This document shows positions 1 through 12,763 of a stretch of DNA of 64,000 nucleotides, one piece after another. Position 1 is the first letter of the stretch; each line of letters opens with the position of its first letter. Both the position numbers and the translations under genes were made by a program. Under the pieces are notes generated by a model, which was not told where the DNA came from, ran no database searches, and was given only the letters and a program-made list of their open reading frames with translations. This stretch comes from Chlorokybus atmophyticus (Eukaryota; Streptophyta; Chlorokybophyceae; Chlorokybales; Chlorokybaceae), in assembly GCA_009103225.1 (NCBI GenBank), contig RHPI01002076.1, positions 98,392 to 162,391 on the forward strand, read 5' to 3'.

Positions 1-39
1 CTTACCCCATCCCCTCCCCATCCCTTCCCCCTCCCGCAG

Positions 40-3000
40 GTCCTCTACCTGTTCACCGACAACTTCGACTACCAGCACCTCCGTCGTGACTTTGTCCGCG
101 GCCTGCTGTCCGACGAGATCTACGCCAACAAGATCCACGTTTACGAGCTGTCTAATGAATACGCCGCGCGGGTGCATAACCTCAGGAGTTACGATGCGGT
201 CAGCAGAGACGTGGTGAATAGGTGGACGTTCCCCATCGTGCCGGATACCAACTTGGTACTACCGGAATCGACGTACAGATACGCGAGGCAGAACGTGTAC
301 AAGGAGGAAGGTGGGTGAGCTTCATGACGCGGATGTGCTTGCGTGTGCGTGTGCACATGTGTGCGTGCGCGTATGTGTGGACACATGCTGGTTGGCAACG
401 CGCGCTGACAGTTGTTTGCACAGTTGATGTTTGTACGTGTGGTTGGTTTGAATCACGAAAGCCCAACAGTCGTGCAGGATCATCCGTATGTGTTTTCCGC
501 AGGTGTGATGTTGGCGCGGTCTGCGCAGATCGGCGAGGGCACCGTGTTGGGTTCGGGTACTTCCGTTGGCGAGCACACGCGGATAACGCAGTCGGTGCTT
601 GGGCGAGGCTGCGTCATTGGCTCGAGCGTGTCGATATCCGGCTGCTACCTCCTATCCAACGTTGTCATTGAAGACGGCGCGAAACTATCCAACTCTATTG
701 TATGCGATGGAGCGGTCGTGCAATCTAATGCTGTGATCGAATCTGGCAGCATCATCTCATACAAGGTATGATGGTCCATTGTATCGTGTATTATGTTTTG
801 TCAATATGGATGGCCACGTACACACGTTTGCAAACACGCGTGCTCGCGCGCATGCACGCCCAGAGAGATGCGCACACGTGCGTGCATGCAAGAACGCAGA
901 GACGCACACACACGCTCACGCACGCGCACGCGCGTGTGCACACACCAGGTGGTGATAGGACCCGGGTTCCGGGTCCCTGCCTACTCGCGGATATCGCTGC
1001 AGCCGCAGCCAGAGGCCGCGGACAACCCCAGCGACGACGAGCGCGAGTACGCCGCTGCCGGGGGCATATACGGCTCAGGTACGGGAGGAGAACCACATCA
1101 ACACTTGTGCTGTCTACTTGTTTGGAAACTGTTGTTGGAAGAAGAGACCCATCCCAACATGCCAATTCACAGATGAGGAGGAGGACGATGACGACGACGA
1201 CGATGACCAGTCCGACTCCTTCTCTCACCACGTCTCCGGTCCCACCACGATCGACTACGATGAGTCTGAGGTCGGCCAGGGCGGGTCGGGCATCCTGTGG
1301 GCCTCCGCGCGGGACGTGGCGGCTGGTGTCGGAGGAGGAGGGGAAGACGAGGAGAGGAGGATGGGGATGGGGCCGCCGACGGTGCCACCGGGGGCGGACT
1401 CAACGGCGGGTAAGGAGAGGATGTGGGTATGGGTGGAGGCGTGTGAGTCGGGATGGGGTGAATGTGAGTGCATTAGTTGGTGGTGGTGGTGGTGGCGGTG
1501 GGGTGGGGTTGCTTGGACTGGTATATCTGTGGCTGTGCGCATGCGTGCACAGACACACGTACCAGTCATGCTTGCGTAGAGCGGGCTATGTGTTGACTTG
1601 TATGCTTGTGTTTGTTGAGTTGAAGGGTTCTGCCAGTGCGTGGTTGTTAGTTTTGAGGTTGATTGTTGTGGTGGTGTGCAGAGTCGGAGGAGGAATTAGC
1701 GGCAAACAGCGCAACCGCTGATACGAGCGGCGTGGCCGAAGAGCGCGGCGACGCGCCTGTCGATGAAGAGCAGGCCAGCGACGAGGACGAGGATGACGAC
1801 GCGCAGTTCGCCCGCGAGGTGAGTAAAGAATCGTAGAACGTAAATGGTACCAACTCTCACATTGTGTGTGCGTCTGCGTGTGCGTGCATGTCTGCGCGTA
1901 AGTGCACGCGCGCGCAGACACGCGTGTCTGTGTGTGTGAAGTTGGTCCATGTTGGGCTTGTTGGATTGCAGGTGCAAGAGACGTTCAAGAGAGGCGTTGC
2001 GGAGGGGTTGCAGCAGGACAACGTTGTGTTGGAGATCAATGCGCTCAAGTGAGACGTAGTGCTGGTCTAGTTGTGTTGGCTTCTGATGCATGATAACACA
2101 TCACCCAGGCTCATCACTTGTTGTTGGCAGGATGGCGTACAATCGGACATTTGCGGACTGCGCTGGAAGCCTGTTCACTGCCATCCTGCATCTTGCACTT
2201 GACCCTCCCAACCCAACACTCAGTAAGCAGCCCTAGCGTTCAGCTGTGTGCATGCACGAGCGCGAGCGCATGAGCGTGCGCTCGTGCATGCGCGTGCGTC
2301 ATGCAATGATGCTTCTGTGCACCCGTCGAGGCATGTAGCTGCTGGCTTCTGATCAAGCAATGTATCTGCATGCACAACAACAAATTGGACAATAACATTG
2401 CTTATACTATTGCGCAGAACAATTGCTACAGCGCACTCAAACCGCAATCTCAAAGTGGAGCGCTCTGCTGAGGCGTTTCCTTAAAACGGAAGACGACCAG
2501 GTTGGTCATCAAACTCTCAAAAACCTGTCGTGCTCGTGCACATCGCTTGCCATTGCAATGTGCCGAGTTGATGGGTGTCAATGACATACTACAGGTGGAG
2601 GTGCTGCTCGCATTTGAAGAGTATTGCGCAGAAGAGGAGGCTTCCTCAGGTCCCGGACAGGGATTCACCACCCTGTTTGCAAAGGTACTGCAACGCAATA
2701 TTGTGTGTACCAGCTGTACTGTTGGAAGTTCCTGATTGCTGTTCGGTCGTATGTGTGTTTGTTCACTGCTGGCTTAGGTGTGTGTGCGTGCTTTGCGCGT
2801 GCGCGTGTGGGTGCGTGTATGCTCGTGTTTGTGTCTTGCACTGCTGGCTTCGCTTATTCTTGTTCGCGTGCTTGGTGGAGTTTGATGCCGTTCACTCTGC
2901 TGGCGTTCCCATGCACCTCTCAGATTATGTGGGTCCTCATGGGTTGGCAGGTGTTGCAAATTCTGTATGACGAAGACGTGCTGCTCGAGGACGCGATCAT

Positions 3001-3226
3001 GCTGTGGGCTAACGAGAAGAAGTTTGCGGACGAGGCCGACCGCCGCTTCCTAAAGCAGTGCGGACAATTCCTGCAGTGGCTGCAGGAGGCCGAGAGCGAG
3101 GAAGACGAAGAAAAGGAGGAAGAAGATGGTGATATTGATGAAGGTGAAGAGAAGGCGGAGAAGAGTCAGAGTAGCAGTAAGCAGCAAGATGAAACACCTG
3201 CCAAGGACGACGCGCAAGCCAGCTAG
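40..3226 (+). CDS. EIF2B5: eIF2B epsilon subunit (catalytic subunit of the eIF2 GDP-exchange factor), 5' partial
   Basis: Catalytic subunit of cytosolic eIF2B, which reloads eIF2 with GTP for initiation. The window opens in an intron (1-39). Ten exons: 40-310, 503-765, 949-1078, 1173-1409, 1682-1818, 1972-2048, 2131-2222, 2418-2500, 2595-2684, 2951-3226. They sum to 551 codons plus a TAG stop, in frame at every junction. The first exon holds the end of the nucleotidyltransferase-like domain (NFDYQHLRRDFVRGLL). Exon 2 holds the left-handed beta-helix hexapeptide repeats (IGEGTVLGSGTSVG). Exons 4-5 are a long Asp/Glu-rich linker. Exons 6-10 form the C-terminal W2/HEAT catalytic domain, ending in the typical aromatic/acidic box (FLQWLQEAESEEDEE) and a Lys/Glu tail. 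The N-terminal part lies outside the window. Neighbouring PAT1 is on the same strand. Identification is firm; exact splice sites are inferred from GT-AG signals. Confidence 0.95.
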
Positions 3227-4340
3227 TTGAGAGCAAAGTTGCAGCCTGCATTTGCCGCATTGCAACTCAGTCTTTGCGTGAGATGAAGTGTCGTCACATG
3301 GATGGACAGTGCTGCATTGATGGGCAACCTGGCATGCCGGTGGTTGTTCATTGCAGAAAGGTAGGAGCATCAAGAGAGAACTGCACTGCCGCCGTGGCAG
3401 CTTCATGCGACGGAACGGCTGAGTTTGTAGTGAAATTGGCTGCTTCAACAGCACCCGTGTGTTTCAGTGCGCGCGCACTGCGCTTGAAGGTGCGGCTACT
3501 ACGTGCAGCTGTGGTAGGCTTGCTTCTTAGTGATAGATCACGACAGCAGTGCCCAGCATTGCTCATACACACGCACGCAGACAGGTGGTAACGGTAGCTA
3601 ATCGCTGAAATGAGTACTGTGTACTGGGAGCCATTGTTGGGGTCATGCAGGTCGCCCTTGCAGTTGACACACAATACTAGCATTTCAGGGGTTGATAGCC
3701 TTCACGTCATGAAACTTGTTGAGAGACACCAGCAAGAACACTTTGACAGAGATAGACGCATCAAACCACTTTCTCGCCACATTGTCACGACAGCAGTGCC
3801 CAGCATTGCTCATACACGCACGCAGACAGGTGGTAACGGTAGCGAATTGCTGAAATGAGTACTGTGAACTGGAGCCATTGTTGGGGTCATGCAGGTCGCC
3901 CTTGCAGTTGACACACAATACTATAATTTCAGGGGTTGATAGCCTTCACGTCATGAAACTTGTTGAGAGACACCAGCAACAACACTTTGACAGAGATAGA
4001 CGCATCAAACCACTTTCTCGCCACATTGTCACAATGGGCATTCAGTTCACGCAAGCAAAGCTGTGTTGGCCACTTCATGGCCACACTGCCACACCTTCAG
4101 ACACAAACAACTTTGCACGCCCTGCCCTCTACCGCGCCTCCGCCCCCGCCCCCGCCTCCACCGCCTCCGCCCCACGCGCCCAAAGCTGCTAACGTCCGCT
4201 GCGCAGCAGCCGTTGCACTGCTCTTCCTCAATGGAATGCAGCATAGCCTATGCTATGCTATGCTTGTAGGCAGGCAGCCTGGTAGCTTTATCTCAGCGGC
4301 TAGCTCCACAGCCAGTGTGGTCAACAGCGGCAGCGTCGCC
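3227..4340. other. Intergenic region between eIF2B epsilon and PAT1
   Basis: Probable 3' UTR of the upstream gene, then a tandem duplication (listed separately), then a C-rich stretch around 4135-4175. In one frame that stretch would read as poly-proline, and the reading frame of the PAT1 first exon stays open upstream to about 3960. An upstream in-frame start therefore cannot be excluded, but nothing conserved is visible before 4341. Confidence 0.6.
3539..4032. repeat. Tandem duplication, two copies of about 247 bp
   Basis: Copy 1 begins at 3539 and copy 2 at 3786, both with CACGACAGCAGTGCCCAGC. The two copies differ by a few substitutions and a 2-bp indel, so the duplication looks recent. 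It lies just downstream of the eIF2B epsilon stop and overlaps no recognised coding exon. Confidence 0.95.
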
Positions 4341-7300
4341 ATGGCGGGCGTGGAGGCGGACGGGCGTGGGGGAGCGGCGGCAGCCGTGATGGCACCAGCC
4401 TCATCCTCGACGTCGTCGCTGCAGGACATAAACGCTACGTAAGCAACCTGAGACTGACGGCTTTAGTGGCCCATACTGCTTGACCGTTTCTTTGTTCTCT
4501 TGCTTTCTTGCACTTTCTTCGTGCGTGAGTGAGTGTGTCTATTCTTCCGTCTTTTCGTCTGCTCTGAAGGGTTTGTGCTGTGTTGTCAACTGCTGTTTCA
4601 GCTAATTGTTGGTCGGCTGTGTTGGCCTTTGTGTGGATGAGCAGCCAGTTCAGCTCGGCGCAGTATGGGTTCTTTACTTCTGGTGGTGAGCTGGACGGCG
4701 AGCTAGAGCCGGGGCTAGAGGCGCCGCCAGAGGAGGAGGGTTTGCCGCTGGAAGCTCTGGGCGGCGACGACGACGACGACGATGGCGTCGTCGACAACCT
4801 GCCTGTCGATGAAAGCTGGCTGGAGCACGAGGATGAAGACGCCGCCTCGACGTCGATGTCCTCGCTGACGTCAGCTCTCGAAAAGGTTAGTGGAGCGACC
4901 CTGCATGTAAATATGTGTTAAGGTTGTCCGCAACTCGTGTCAAGGTGTCGCTGCACTTGTTGTTACTGGAGCAGACCTGCTCTTTGTAAGGCTGCGTGGC
5001 TGCTGGTGGCTTTTGCCTCTGCTTGTTAAGCGCACTAGATGTTTGCAAGTAGAATTTGTTGGTGAGCGATCCCCAAGCAGTGTTGCTTTCGTACTTGTGC
5101 TACAATAATATCTGATCAGTGGTTTGTGCTTGTGCAATGTTGAGCGAGTCCCAAGCGGTGTTTTTTTCTCATAACTCGTGCTACATTTTTCTTCTGTGGT
5201 TCGGTTGCAATGCATTGCAAGATGGTACACAGACGTGACCAATGTGGCGTCTGTTGTGCATAATATCTATCAGCAATCTGTCAGCCAAGGATCAAACTAT
5301 CACCGCTGTTACATGCGGCCTTTGCTTGCACGCCGCTGATTGTGCCATGGATGGCAGGTCAACCTAGACAAAGCAACTTCAGAGCAGCTACCAGGTCAGC
5401 CTGTGACAACATGTCAAGCTTGACATGCACAGGGTTTTACATGTGTAGCATTATCGGAATGCCCATGTAGCAGCGACATAAGCTCACTGCCTTTGCTCGG
5501 GACACAGAGAGGCTGCAGACACGCCCACCCGATCCTCGCCTCGTTCCCCTGCCAAGCATATGGCTGCCATCAAATAAAAGCGGTGTTGACCCTGGTGGCC
5601 AACGCCCTTCATCATCCATATCATCATCAAGCAGCTTGGCGCAGTCTCCTTGGTCAGTAAGCGAGCCTGCGCAGTCTTCAGGCCAGCATGGAACTGCACC
5701 AAGTGCAAGTGCCTTACAGTCGTCAAATGCTTTCCAGACAGATTTTCGGCAAGCTCAGGTCAGCACCATACGCAAGAAGACATTCAGCTAGCAGCATTGT
5801 TGTGGAATAATGTTTGAAATGTGACCAATGCGGTTTGTCGTCAGCAGCCACGTCAGACTTCACTGGCAGCTTCTGGCAAGCCGCCTCCTGGCTTTCACAT
5901 GCCAAGCTCCATGCCCTCAATGCATCCTCAGTCTGTGCGAGCTGCTTACCCTCCCGACAGTGCTGCTGCCCCTTCACATCGCCCTCCTCCTGAACTGCCC
6001 TATCCTCCTGCACATGGCCGTCAAGACCAAGATCTGTTAAGTCCCCCTTTTGGTGGACCACACACGCATGCAGCGCAGGCTTATATCAACGGCCAACAAC
6101 AACATCAAGCAGCTCCCCAACACCAACAACAGCAATACTCCCAGCCACCTCCTCATCGGCCTCATCATGCAAACATTGCACCGCCTCCTCCCCCAGCCTC
6201 TCACTTGAACTGGCAGCAACAACTTGAGAGCAACTATCATTATGATCAGCAGTTTGCTCCAGAGGAACCGCGGCTTCAAGGCGGGAAGTTCATGTCTGCT
6301 GAGGAGATCCAGGGCATTGTGCGTGCTCAGATGGCTGCCACGCAGTTCGTTAACCCTTATGCTGATGATTACTACTATCTGGCATGCTTGGAGAAACAGG
6401 ACGCCAAGAATCCGGGCCTGGTGCCGAACCGCACCCCCTTCGCCCCGCCTGCTCTGCGGGAAGTTCGGCCTCAGTCTGGCAAAGCGCAGGAGCATGCTTA
6501 CCTTCACGTAAGTACTTGTGCACCTGCGGCAGCCATGCGTCAACATGCATTGACTTGAAGGTGCATGGATGCAGGTTGAAGGCTTGGGACGTGTGAACTA
6601 CTCCAATATTCGCACTCCTAAGCCGTTGCTAGAGCTGGCTCTTCGCAGTGAGTCTCCTGCATCCAGCGACTCGCTCAATGGCCTGCGTCAACGGCCTCTT
6701 GAGGAGGAACCGCTACTCGCAGCTCGCTTGGCCATTGAGGATGGAATGAGCGTCATGTTGGATGTTGACGACATCGAGCGCGTAGTCAAGCTGGGTCTTC
6801 CACCTGCAGCTGTGCAGAACTTGCAGCGCAGACGGTACGCGCTGCTGGAAGACTTTGCCTCTTCGCTCAGGCTTGGGGAGCCTTTCGCTGGACAGCATGT
6901 TTCGGATGCGAGCCATGATCAGGTTCTGCTACGCTTGCTTTCTCTCCATAAAGGCCGCAGATTACTTTCTCGGTACCTGCGGGCGGTACCTCTGGGCAGT
7001 CCACTGATGGTGAGAGTGGTTTTGCCACTGATGCGGCACATCAATGAGCTCTTCGGCCAGCACGTTGTTTCCGACTTGGCCGCGGATTCGATGCCTTTGG
7101 CTTCGGCTGTAGCGGAAGCCGCCGGCACCATGGACATAATAGCTATTGTTGCCTGCGTGTCAGCTGTGGCAAGCGCGGGTGAGCTGCCTCTGCAGCCATC
7201 CCCTCAACGCTCCGATCCTCGCCCCGCTGGGACTGTGATGGTGTTGCAAGCGATGCTCGACCGCGCGGCAACTCTCTTGAACACGCGTGCAGGAGGATCG

Positions 7301-7525
7301 GCGACGCCTCCCGCCGTGTTTGCAGCGTGGCGCAGCGTGTTTGGCGCTCTGTTCAGACTGGTGTTGGCCAGCGTGGTTCAAAGGATGACTGCACCTGTTA
7401 CGAGCATTGGAGAGACAGATGTGGCAGTACTCAGAGCGTTGGTGCCTCACTGCGACGCTGCCCAGGAGGAGCAGCTGCGGTGGTGTTGGTCCACTGTCAC
7501 GCGCAACTTCAACCCGGCGAGCTAG
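4341..7525 (+). CDS. PAT1: PAT1/PATL1-type mRNA decapping activator
   Basis: Scaffold of the cytoplasmic decapping machinery and P-bodies; in known members it binds Lsm1-7, DDX6/Dhh1 and Dcp2. Exons: 4341-4438, 4642-4885, 5358-5394, 5508-5758, 5845-6507, 6575-7525; 747 codons. The N-terminus has the plant PAT1-like segment (SSAQYGFFTSGG) followed by acidic stretches. The middle is rich in Pro and Gln, as in the family. Then comes the conserved block around EIQGIVRAQMAATQFVNPYA...DYYYL and the C-terminal helical repeat domain opening with LGRVNYSNIRTPKPLLEL. The start is uncertain. ATG 4341 has a strong context (GCCGCC-like, GTCGCCATGG), but joining it to 4642 needs a GAG| acceptor. The alternative ATG 4637 would give 716 aa. 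The exon-5 acceptor is CAGCAG, so 5845 or 5848 are both possible. The last 84 coding bases are part of a tandem duplication. Confidence 0.88.
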
Positions 7526-7702
7526 TTGGGTAACAGTTGACACAACATGCCTCTGCACATTGTACATGGACCCTTGGTGCCTCACTGCGACGCTGCCCAG
7601 GAGGAGCAGCTGCGGTGGTGTTAATCCACTGACACGCGCAACCCGGCGAGCTAGTTGGGTAACAGTTGACACAACGTGCCTCTGCACATTGTACATGGAC
7701 CC
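7439..7702. repeat. Tandem duplication spanning the PAT1 stop codon (135-bp and ~129-bp copies)
   Basis: Copy 1 starts at 7439 inside the last PAT1 exon and includes the TAG at 7523-7525. Copy 2 starts at 7574 and is nearly identical, with a small deletion and a GG-to-AA change. Only copy 1 is read as protein; copy 2 becomes 3' UTR. Confidence 0.95.
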
Positions 7703-8644
7703 CTGTTTCACAGTGATAGTGGCATAGCCATCTAGTCCCCGCAATATATGTTTTGAGGGTCATAGTGACGGCTGGCCTGCATGAACTTGGGCCAGGCTCT
7801 GCCCGTTTGTGAGTATATACACCTGCAGCTGCTGAGTGTGGCTAGTATATTGTTGCTGTTGGAAGTTTGCGTCCTTTTTCTGGAGTATGGAGTAGTGCAC
7901 TGTTGATGTATCAATTGCTGACGTGTTGTCAAATACATAACCAACGGTAGAGTTGCTAAAAACGCACAATTGCAGTTTCACTGGATGACATTATCATGAA
8001 GTGTGGGTGGTGAACTTGCGTTGGCATGAGCTCGACACGTCGCATGCATGCCATGCCATGACATGACGTGCGTGTGACACTTTGCATGCAGCCTACCTAG
8101 CGTACCATCTTGTATGATGTGGCAGACTATCTTTGTACACTGGGCATAGGCATAATTAACATTTGTGCTCACATACGCTATCTTAGATGACGCATTGAGT
8201 GACATATGACGTATATATATACGTATATATGACGTATCTTAGATGACGCAATGAGAAACATAGTCGAGGACGAGGGCCAATCATAGTAAGGCTGAACTAA
8301 AGGATGGGTGCCTTTGAAAGACAAGGGTGTTGGATTTGTTGCGGTGCGCGATGCCCGGCAGCGTACGCTACACGCAGCAACACGGACAACAGAAGAACAC
8401 ATGGCATTAGGCAGGATAGTGTGAGCACATGGCAATAGCAAGAACAAAACTCTCTAGGTATAAACATTAGGCTGTTTGTAGTTGTCTCTGTATTGTATTG
8501 CGAGAGAGAGAGCAAGCAATGTACAAACCTGATTGACCGCAGTAGGTAGGCACCTAGTGTACGATGCACGTGAGTCTGTCTCGAGTTGTCAATTCAAGGA
8601 CTTGGTTCAGATACGGAGTCGAGCGACTCTCTGTGGAACCGGAG
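7703..8644. other. PAT1-MYBBP1A intergenic region
   Basis: AT-richer than the flanking genes. It holds a short compound repeat at about 8180-8250 (listed separately) and a GA run near 8501-8514. No conserved coding segment was seen. The reading frame of the MYBBP1A exon is open back to 8564, but the ATG at 8645 is preferred. Confidence 0.5.
8180..8252. repeat. Direct repeat flanking an AT-rich palindrome
   Basis: ATCTTAGATGACGCA occurs at about 8180 and again at about 8236. Between the copies lies a self-complementary stretch of TATA/ACGTA units (GACGTATATATATACGTA). It lies upstream of MYBBP1A and could be a small element scar or a promoter feature; the sequence alone does not decide. Confidence 0.7.
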
Positions 8645-11600
8645 ATGACGGCGGCGGTGGAGGTGGCGGCGGCGGCGCCCGCCGCCAAGTTGCCGGCGGG
8701 GGCGTCGCCGGAGCTGCTGGGGACGTTCTGGGGCTTGGCTTCCCTGGACCCTGCGGTGCGGCAGGCGTCGTCGAGGGAGCTGGTGCGGGTGGTGGGGGCG
8801 AGCGGAGACAAGGCGGCGGCGAGGTACGCTCTGAGGCGGCTGCTGAAGGGGCTGGCGTCCTCCCGGGACGGCGCCCGCCAGGGTTTTGCCTCTGCTCTGG
8901 CCTCCCTCCTGGCCTCTGCTCCCGCCGCCTCTCTCTCAGCCGACCTGCCCAAGGAGGTCGCCGCCGCCTTGGAGCTGTCCGGCGGAGGAGGAGGAGGGCC
9001 GAGTGCCCGCAGCCGCAAGGATGTCAGGGAGGTGCTGCTGGGCCGTGTGCTCGCCTACGGCGCCGCCGCTCAGGCCGGCCCCGGCAAGCTGGGCCCTTCC
9101 TCCTCCGCTGTCCTGGCAGCAGCGAGGGACCTGCTGGCGGCGGCGGAGCGCAGCTCAGGGCTCAGGGAAGCCGCATGTTGCGTGCTGCTGAGGCTCCACC
9201 AGGCTCGTCCTCTTTCCCGGGAGGATGCTAAGACGCTGTTCAGCGAGCAGCCGCTTGCCAGCTGGTGCGGCGGCGAGAAACCCACCCGCCCAGAGGCGCT
9301 GCTGCTCGTCCTGGGCGGCCTGGCTAAGAGCCTGCAGGCAGCTGCTGCTGGCTTCGCTGCACCGCAGTGGGTCCAAGCACTGGCCTCTGAACCGCTGCAA
9401 GCTTTGGCTGATAAGGACATGCTCGGCAGACTGAAGAATGTCCTGCTGGTTCGTACACACGCATGCGTTGATTGCATGCATGTACTTGAATGCATGCATG
9501 TCTACACCTTCGTGTACACGTGCCCACATTGTCTGTATTGACCCTAGCCTGGAGCATGGTCTGGTCTTCCAAGCCAACAAACAGAGTGCATTGCGCATGT
9601 TTTGCATGGAGCTGGACAGCCATGCATGCGTTGTTTTGATCTCGCCCGTTTGGTCCAGCAGCGATTCCTGAGCTGCATGCCTGTGCGCGTTTTGACTGGC
9701 ATTGCAGACATCAACTCTTGTACTCAATTGGTTCACTTATCCGTTCTCTTATCGGCTTCATGCATGTTCACGCAATAGTTGTTAGCCAAGCAGGTAGTGA
9801 TTCAGCTGACATATGTATGTTTCGACTACAGGACTCATCCAGTGCGCATCCGCGCATGCACGCCGTTTGGATGGTGCTGCTTTCGGTGTCCAGTGCAGGA
9901 CAATGTACGTTGCCTACCAAAGCAGGCGAGGTTGTCACCCCAAGCAAGGAAGCTATCGACGCTTTTCTCCCAGGCTTGTGGCAAGAAGTGGTCGATGATG
10001 GTCTGCTGGCCTCCTCTCCCGAGCGCAAGCACCTCGCCTACAGCTTGTTTCAGCTGATTTTGCCTCATCTCACGCCACAACAGCTCATGTGCTGCCTGTC
10101 GGAGCAGTTTGTACATGACGTGGCCACGCACGCGCGCAGTACTGCCAGCCCTTTGCACCCGGCAGCATCTCAAGTGTGTAACCTTCTGCAGACGCAGTGT
10201 GCTTCTCTTGGCAACGGTGATCGAGTTGCAGCTCTATTGCGCCTTTCTCAGTTCACTGGTGGTGCCTTTGATCGAATGACAAACACTCGGACTGTCGCCA
10301 CTCTGCATGGATTGCTTTCTCCAGATGAGCTCGAGCTCTACCGCAGCGCCTTGCTGCAGCTGTTCAACACTTCAATGGACACGCAGGCAGATGAACCAGC
10401 TGATGGACTGGCGACTTGGGTCGTGAACGAGCTGTGCAACTTGTTGAAGCACCCCAGCTTGTCCGAAGAAACCAATCAGCAGGCTGCGTTGCAGTTTCTG
10501 GCCGCGCATGCTTTGCTGAATGTGTCATCAGAGGACTCCCCAGATGGATTGCAGTCTGTCAAAGCATCGGCACGGCTTCAGCAGCTGTGCGCCGCTCGGC
10601 TCGCGAGCGTTCTCTCAGCGCCAGCTGATCAGGTGGCAGCGAGGCGCATAACAGACCTTTTGGGCTTTCTGGAGCGTACGTTGAAGCTGTCAGGGGTTGA
10701 ACTGCGCCGACCTGCCGAAGAGGAGCTTCAGCAGTCATTGCAGTCCCTAACCAACAACTTGCAGTCCGAGGTAAGCGTGTCCTTGCTTTGTGGACTTGCG
10801 GGCTTGCAAACCGTCAACCTGCAGAACAGCGTGCTGATGCTGTTGTAGCGTTGCTGTCATGGTTGGTGCATTAATTGTTGAATTCTGCAACTGTACTGCA
10901 TGGGCTTCATAGGCTTCAACTAGTAACTCGTGCAGGAGGCCAAGGCAACCAGCGACAGTCAATCTAGGCTGACTGTGCTGCGCGTCTTCGTGATGAGGGT
11001 TCACTTGCAGTATCTGCTGGAGCCTGAGACGTATGCCCAAGCTGCGCAGGAGCTGCCGCTGTGCATCCCGCACCTTCTGAACGACACCAAGCCGGAAGCG
11101 GACGCGCCGTCTGCGATAGATGTGTTTGTGGATCTCTTGATCAGCCTGCTTTCCACTCCAAATGCACCCTTGAGAGACATAGTGGAGCAGGTGTGTTGGT
11201 GGTGCAATCCGCTAGACAAAGCTCTTGCATACATCTTCATGGTGTAGTCACTCATTACTGGAGCAACGTTGTAGAGTTGCTTCGCCTGCACAAAGGTTTA
11301 TAACAATAAATGCTTTGGAACAGGTCTTCAAGGCGTGGTGCTTCAAGCTATCAGAGACTGCCGTAGAAGACATGTTGAGAGTTGTGAGACGTCGCATCCG
11401 TGAAGCTGCTGAAGACGCAAGTGATGATGATGTTGATGACGATGACGATGAGGAGGAGGAGGAGGAGGACGAGGATGACGTTGATGAAGGTGGTGATGAC
11501 GAGGATGATGGAGACAAACATGCATCTGATGTGGCGCGGTTGATGAAGGCTGAGGTTTCAGCAAGGGCAGTCGGTGATGAAGTTGGCTCAGAAGCTGACG

Positions 11601-12763
11601 AGAGTGATGTGGACGAGGAAGACATGGACGACGAGGCCATGTTTGCAATGGACAAGAACTTGGCTGCTGTGTTGTCTGCAAGTCGGCAGGCAAAGCTGCA
11701 GATGACTAGCACACAGCAGAGCGTGCTCAACCTGAAGCTACGCGTGCTGAGTCTTCTAGATGTCTTTCTGCATCGCCACCCAACAAACTTGCTCGTGCTA
11801 CGCATAGTTCCTGCTTTGCTCCGCACGGCCTCGGCTCTGCATGATGTTGCATCTGCTGGCGTTATTGTGGAGAAGATTGTTGGCATGCTGCAGCGTTTGG
11901 CCAAAAGCAAGGACCATCCCAAAACTTTGGATCTGCCAGTCAGCCTTGCAGCAGAAGCGCTAAGGCAAGCTCTTCTCATCAGCGCTGCCAACAAGCGCGT
12001 GGCGAATGCAGCTATGGCCTGCAGCCACTTTCTCGTGCGGGTGCTGCAAGGAAGTGGCCAGACTGCCGTTGTTTGCGACACTTATGGCAAGGTGTTGCAC
12101 GATGCGCTGGAAAGGAAAGCGCTCAAGCTGCCAGTTGCACTGCTGCTGGACTCTTTCTCCAGGCACACTTATCTTGTACCTGCGCTGGTGCCAAAGCTGA
12201 TCCACTTGGGTTCCGCCGCTAAGACAGAGTTTTTGCGGTGCGAAGTGTTGGCGTTGCTCGCCAAAGTGCTGCGACACAACAACGTCGAGACCAACGCGTG
12301 CATCGGCGCCCAAGCGGTTCCGTTGATGTTGTTGCTGCAGTCCGCAATGCCAAAAGAACTGTCCAAGCCTGCACGCAAGGCAGACGCCTTGCAGCTCTGT
12401 TGCGTGGCGTTGCAGGGGCTTCAGCGGGTCCAGAAAGTGCTGCTGGCTGAAGACAATACAGCTCTCATACAAGCTGTCCAATCATCTCAGATTGCCACTC
12501 AGGCAGAATGCAGCTCGCGCATTCGCTCGCTGCAACGGCAGGCTTTGAGCCTTTTGGGTGTCAAAGATGCAGCTAAGGCGGCAACTCAGCATACAGGCAA
12601 AAGGCAGGCCGATCCTGAGAAAAAGCAGCAGTTGAATCAGCCTCAAGTGTCAAAACGCAAGGCTTCCACAGCCAAGAAGGTCACCAGCAAGAGGCAAACA
12701 ATGTCCGCAGTTGGCAAGGAATTAAAACCACAACAAAGCAAGGTGAAGCGTGTCAAACATTGA
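8645..12763 (+). CDS. MYBBP1A: MYBBP1A / DNA polymerase V (Pol5) family nucleolar protein
   Basis: Nucleolar HEAT-repeat protein linked to rRNA gene transcription and ribosome assembly in yeast (Pol5) and animals. Exons 8645-9448, 9832-10770, 10936-11190 and 11324-12763 close to 1145 codons with a TGA stop. The N-terminal helical repeats match the family (LLGTFWGLASLDPAVRQASS; then YALRRLLKGLASSRDGARQG). A run of more than 25 Asp/Glu residues lies near residues 697-735, followed by DEAMFAMDKNLAAVL, the conserved segment after the acidic block. The C-terminus (about 1095-1145) is Lys/Arg-rich, as expected for nucleolar targeting. Exon 1 is far more GC-rich than the rest of the gene. The start was chosen at the first ATG matching the family N-terminus, in context GGAGATGA. 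Its 3' end faces the AdoMetDC-ODC gene. Confidence 0.92.

Noticed and set aside
768-1721. 317-codon open frame on the + strand over eIF2B epsilon exons
   Set aside because: It reads across introns out of frame with the conserved protein and is driven by CA/GT-rich sequence.
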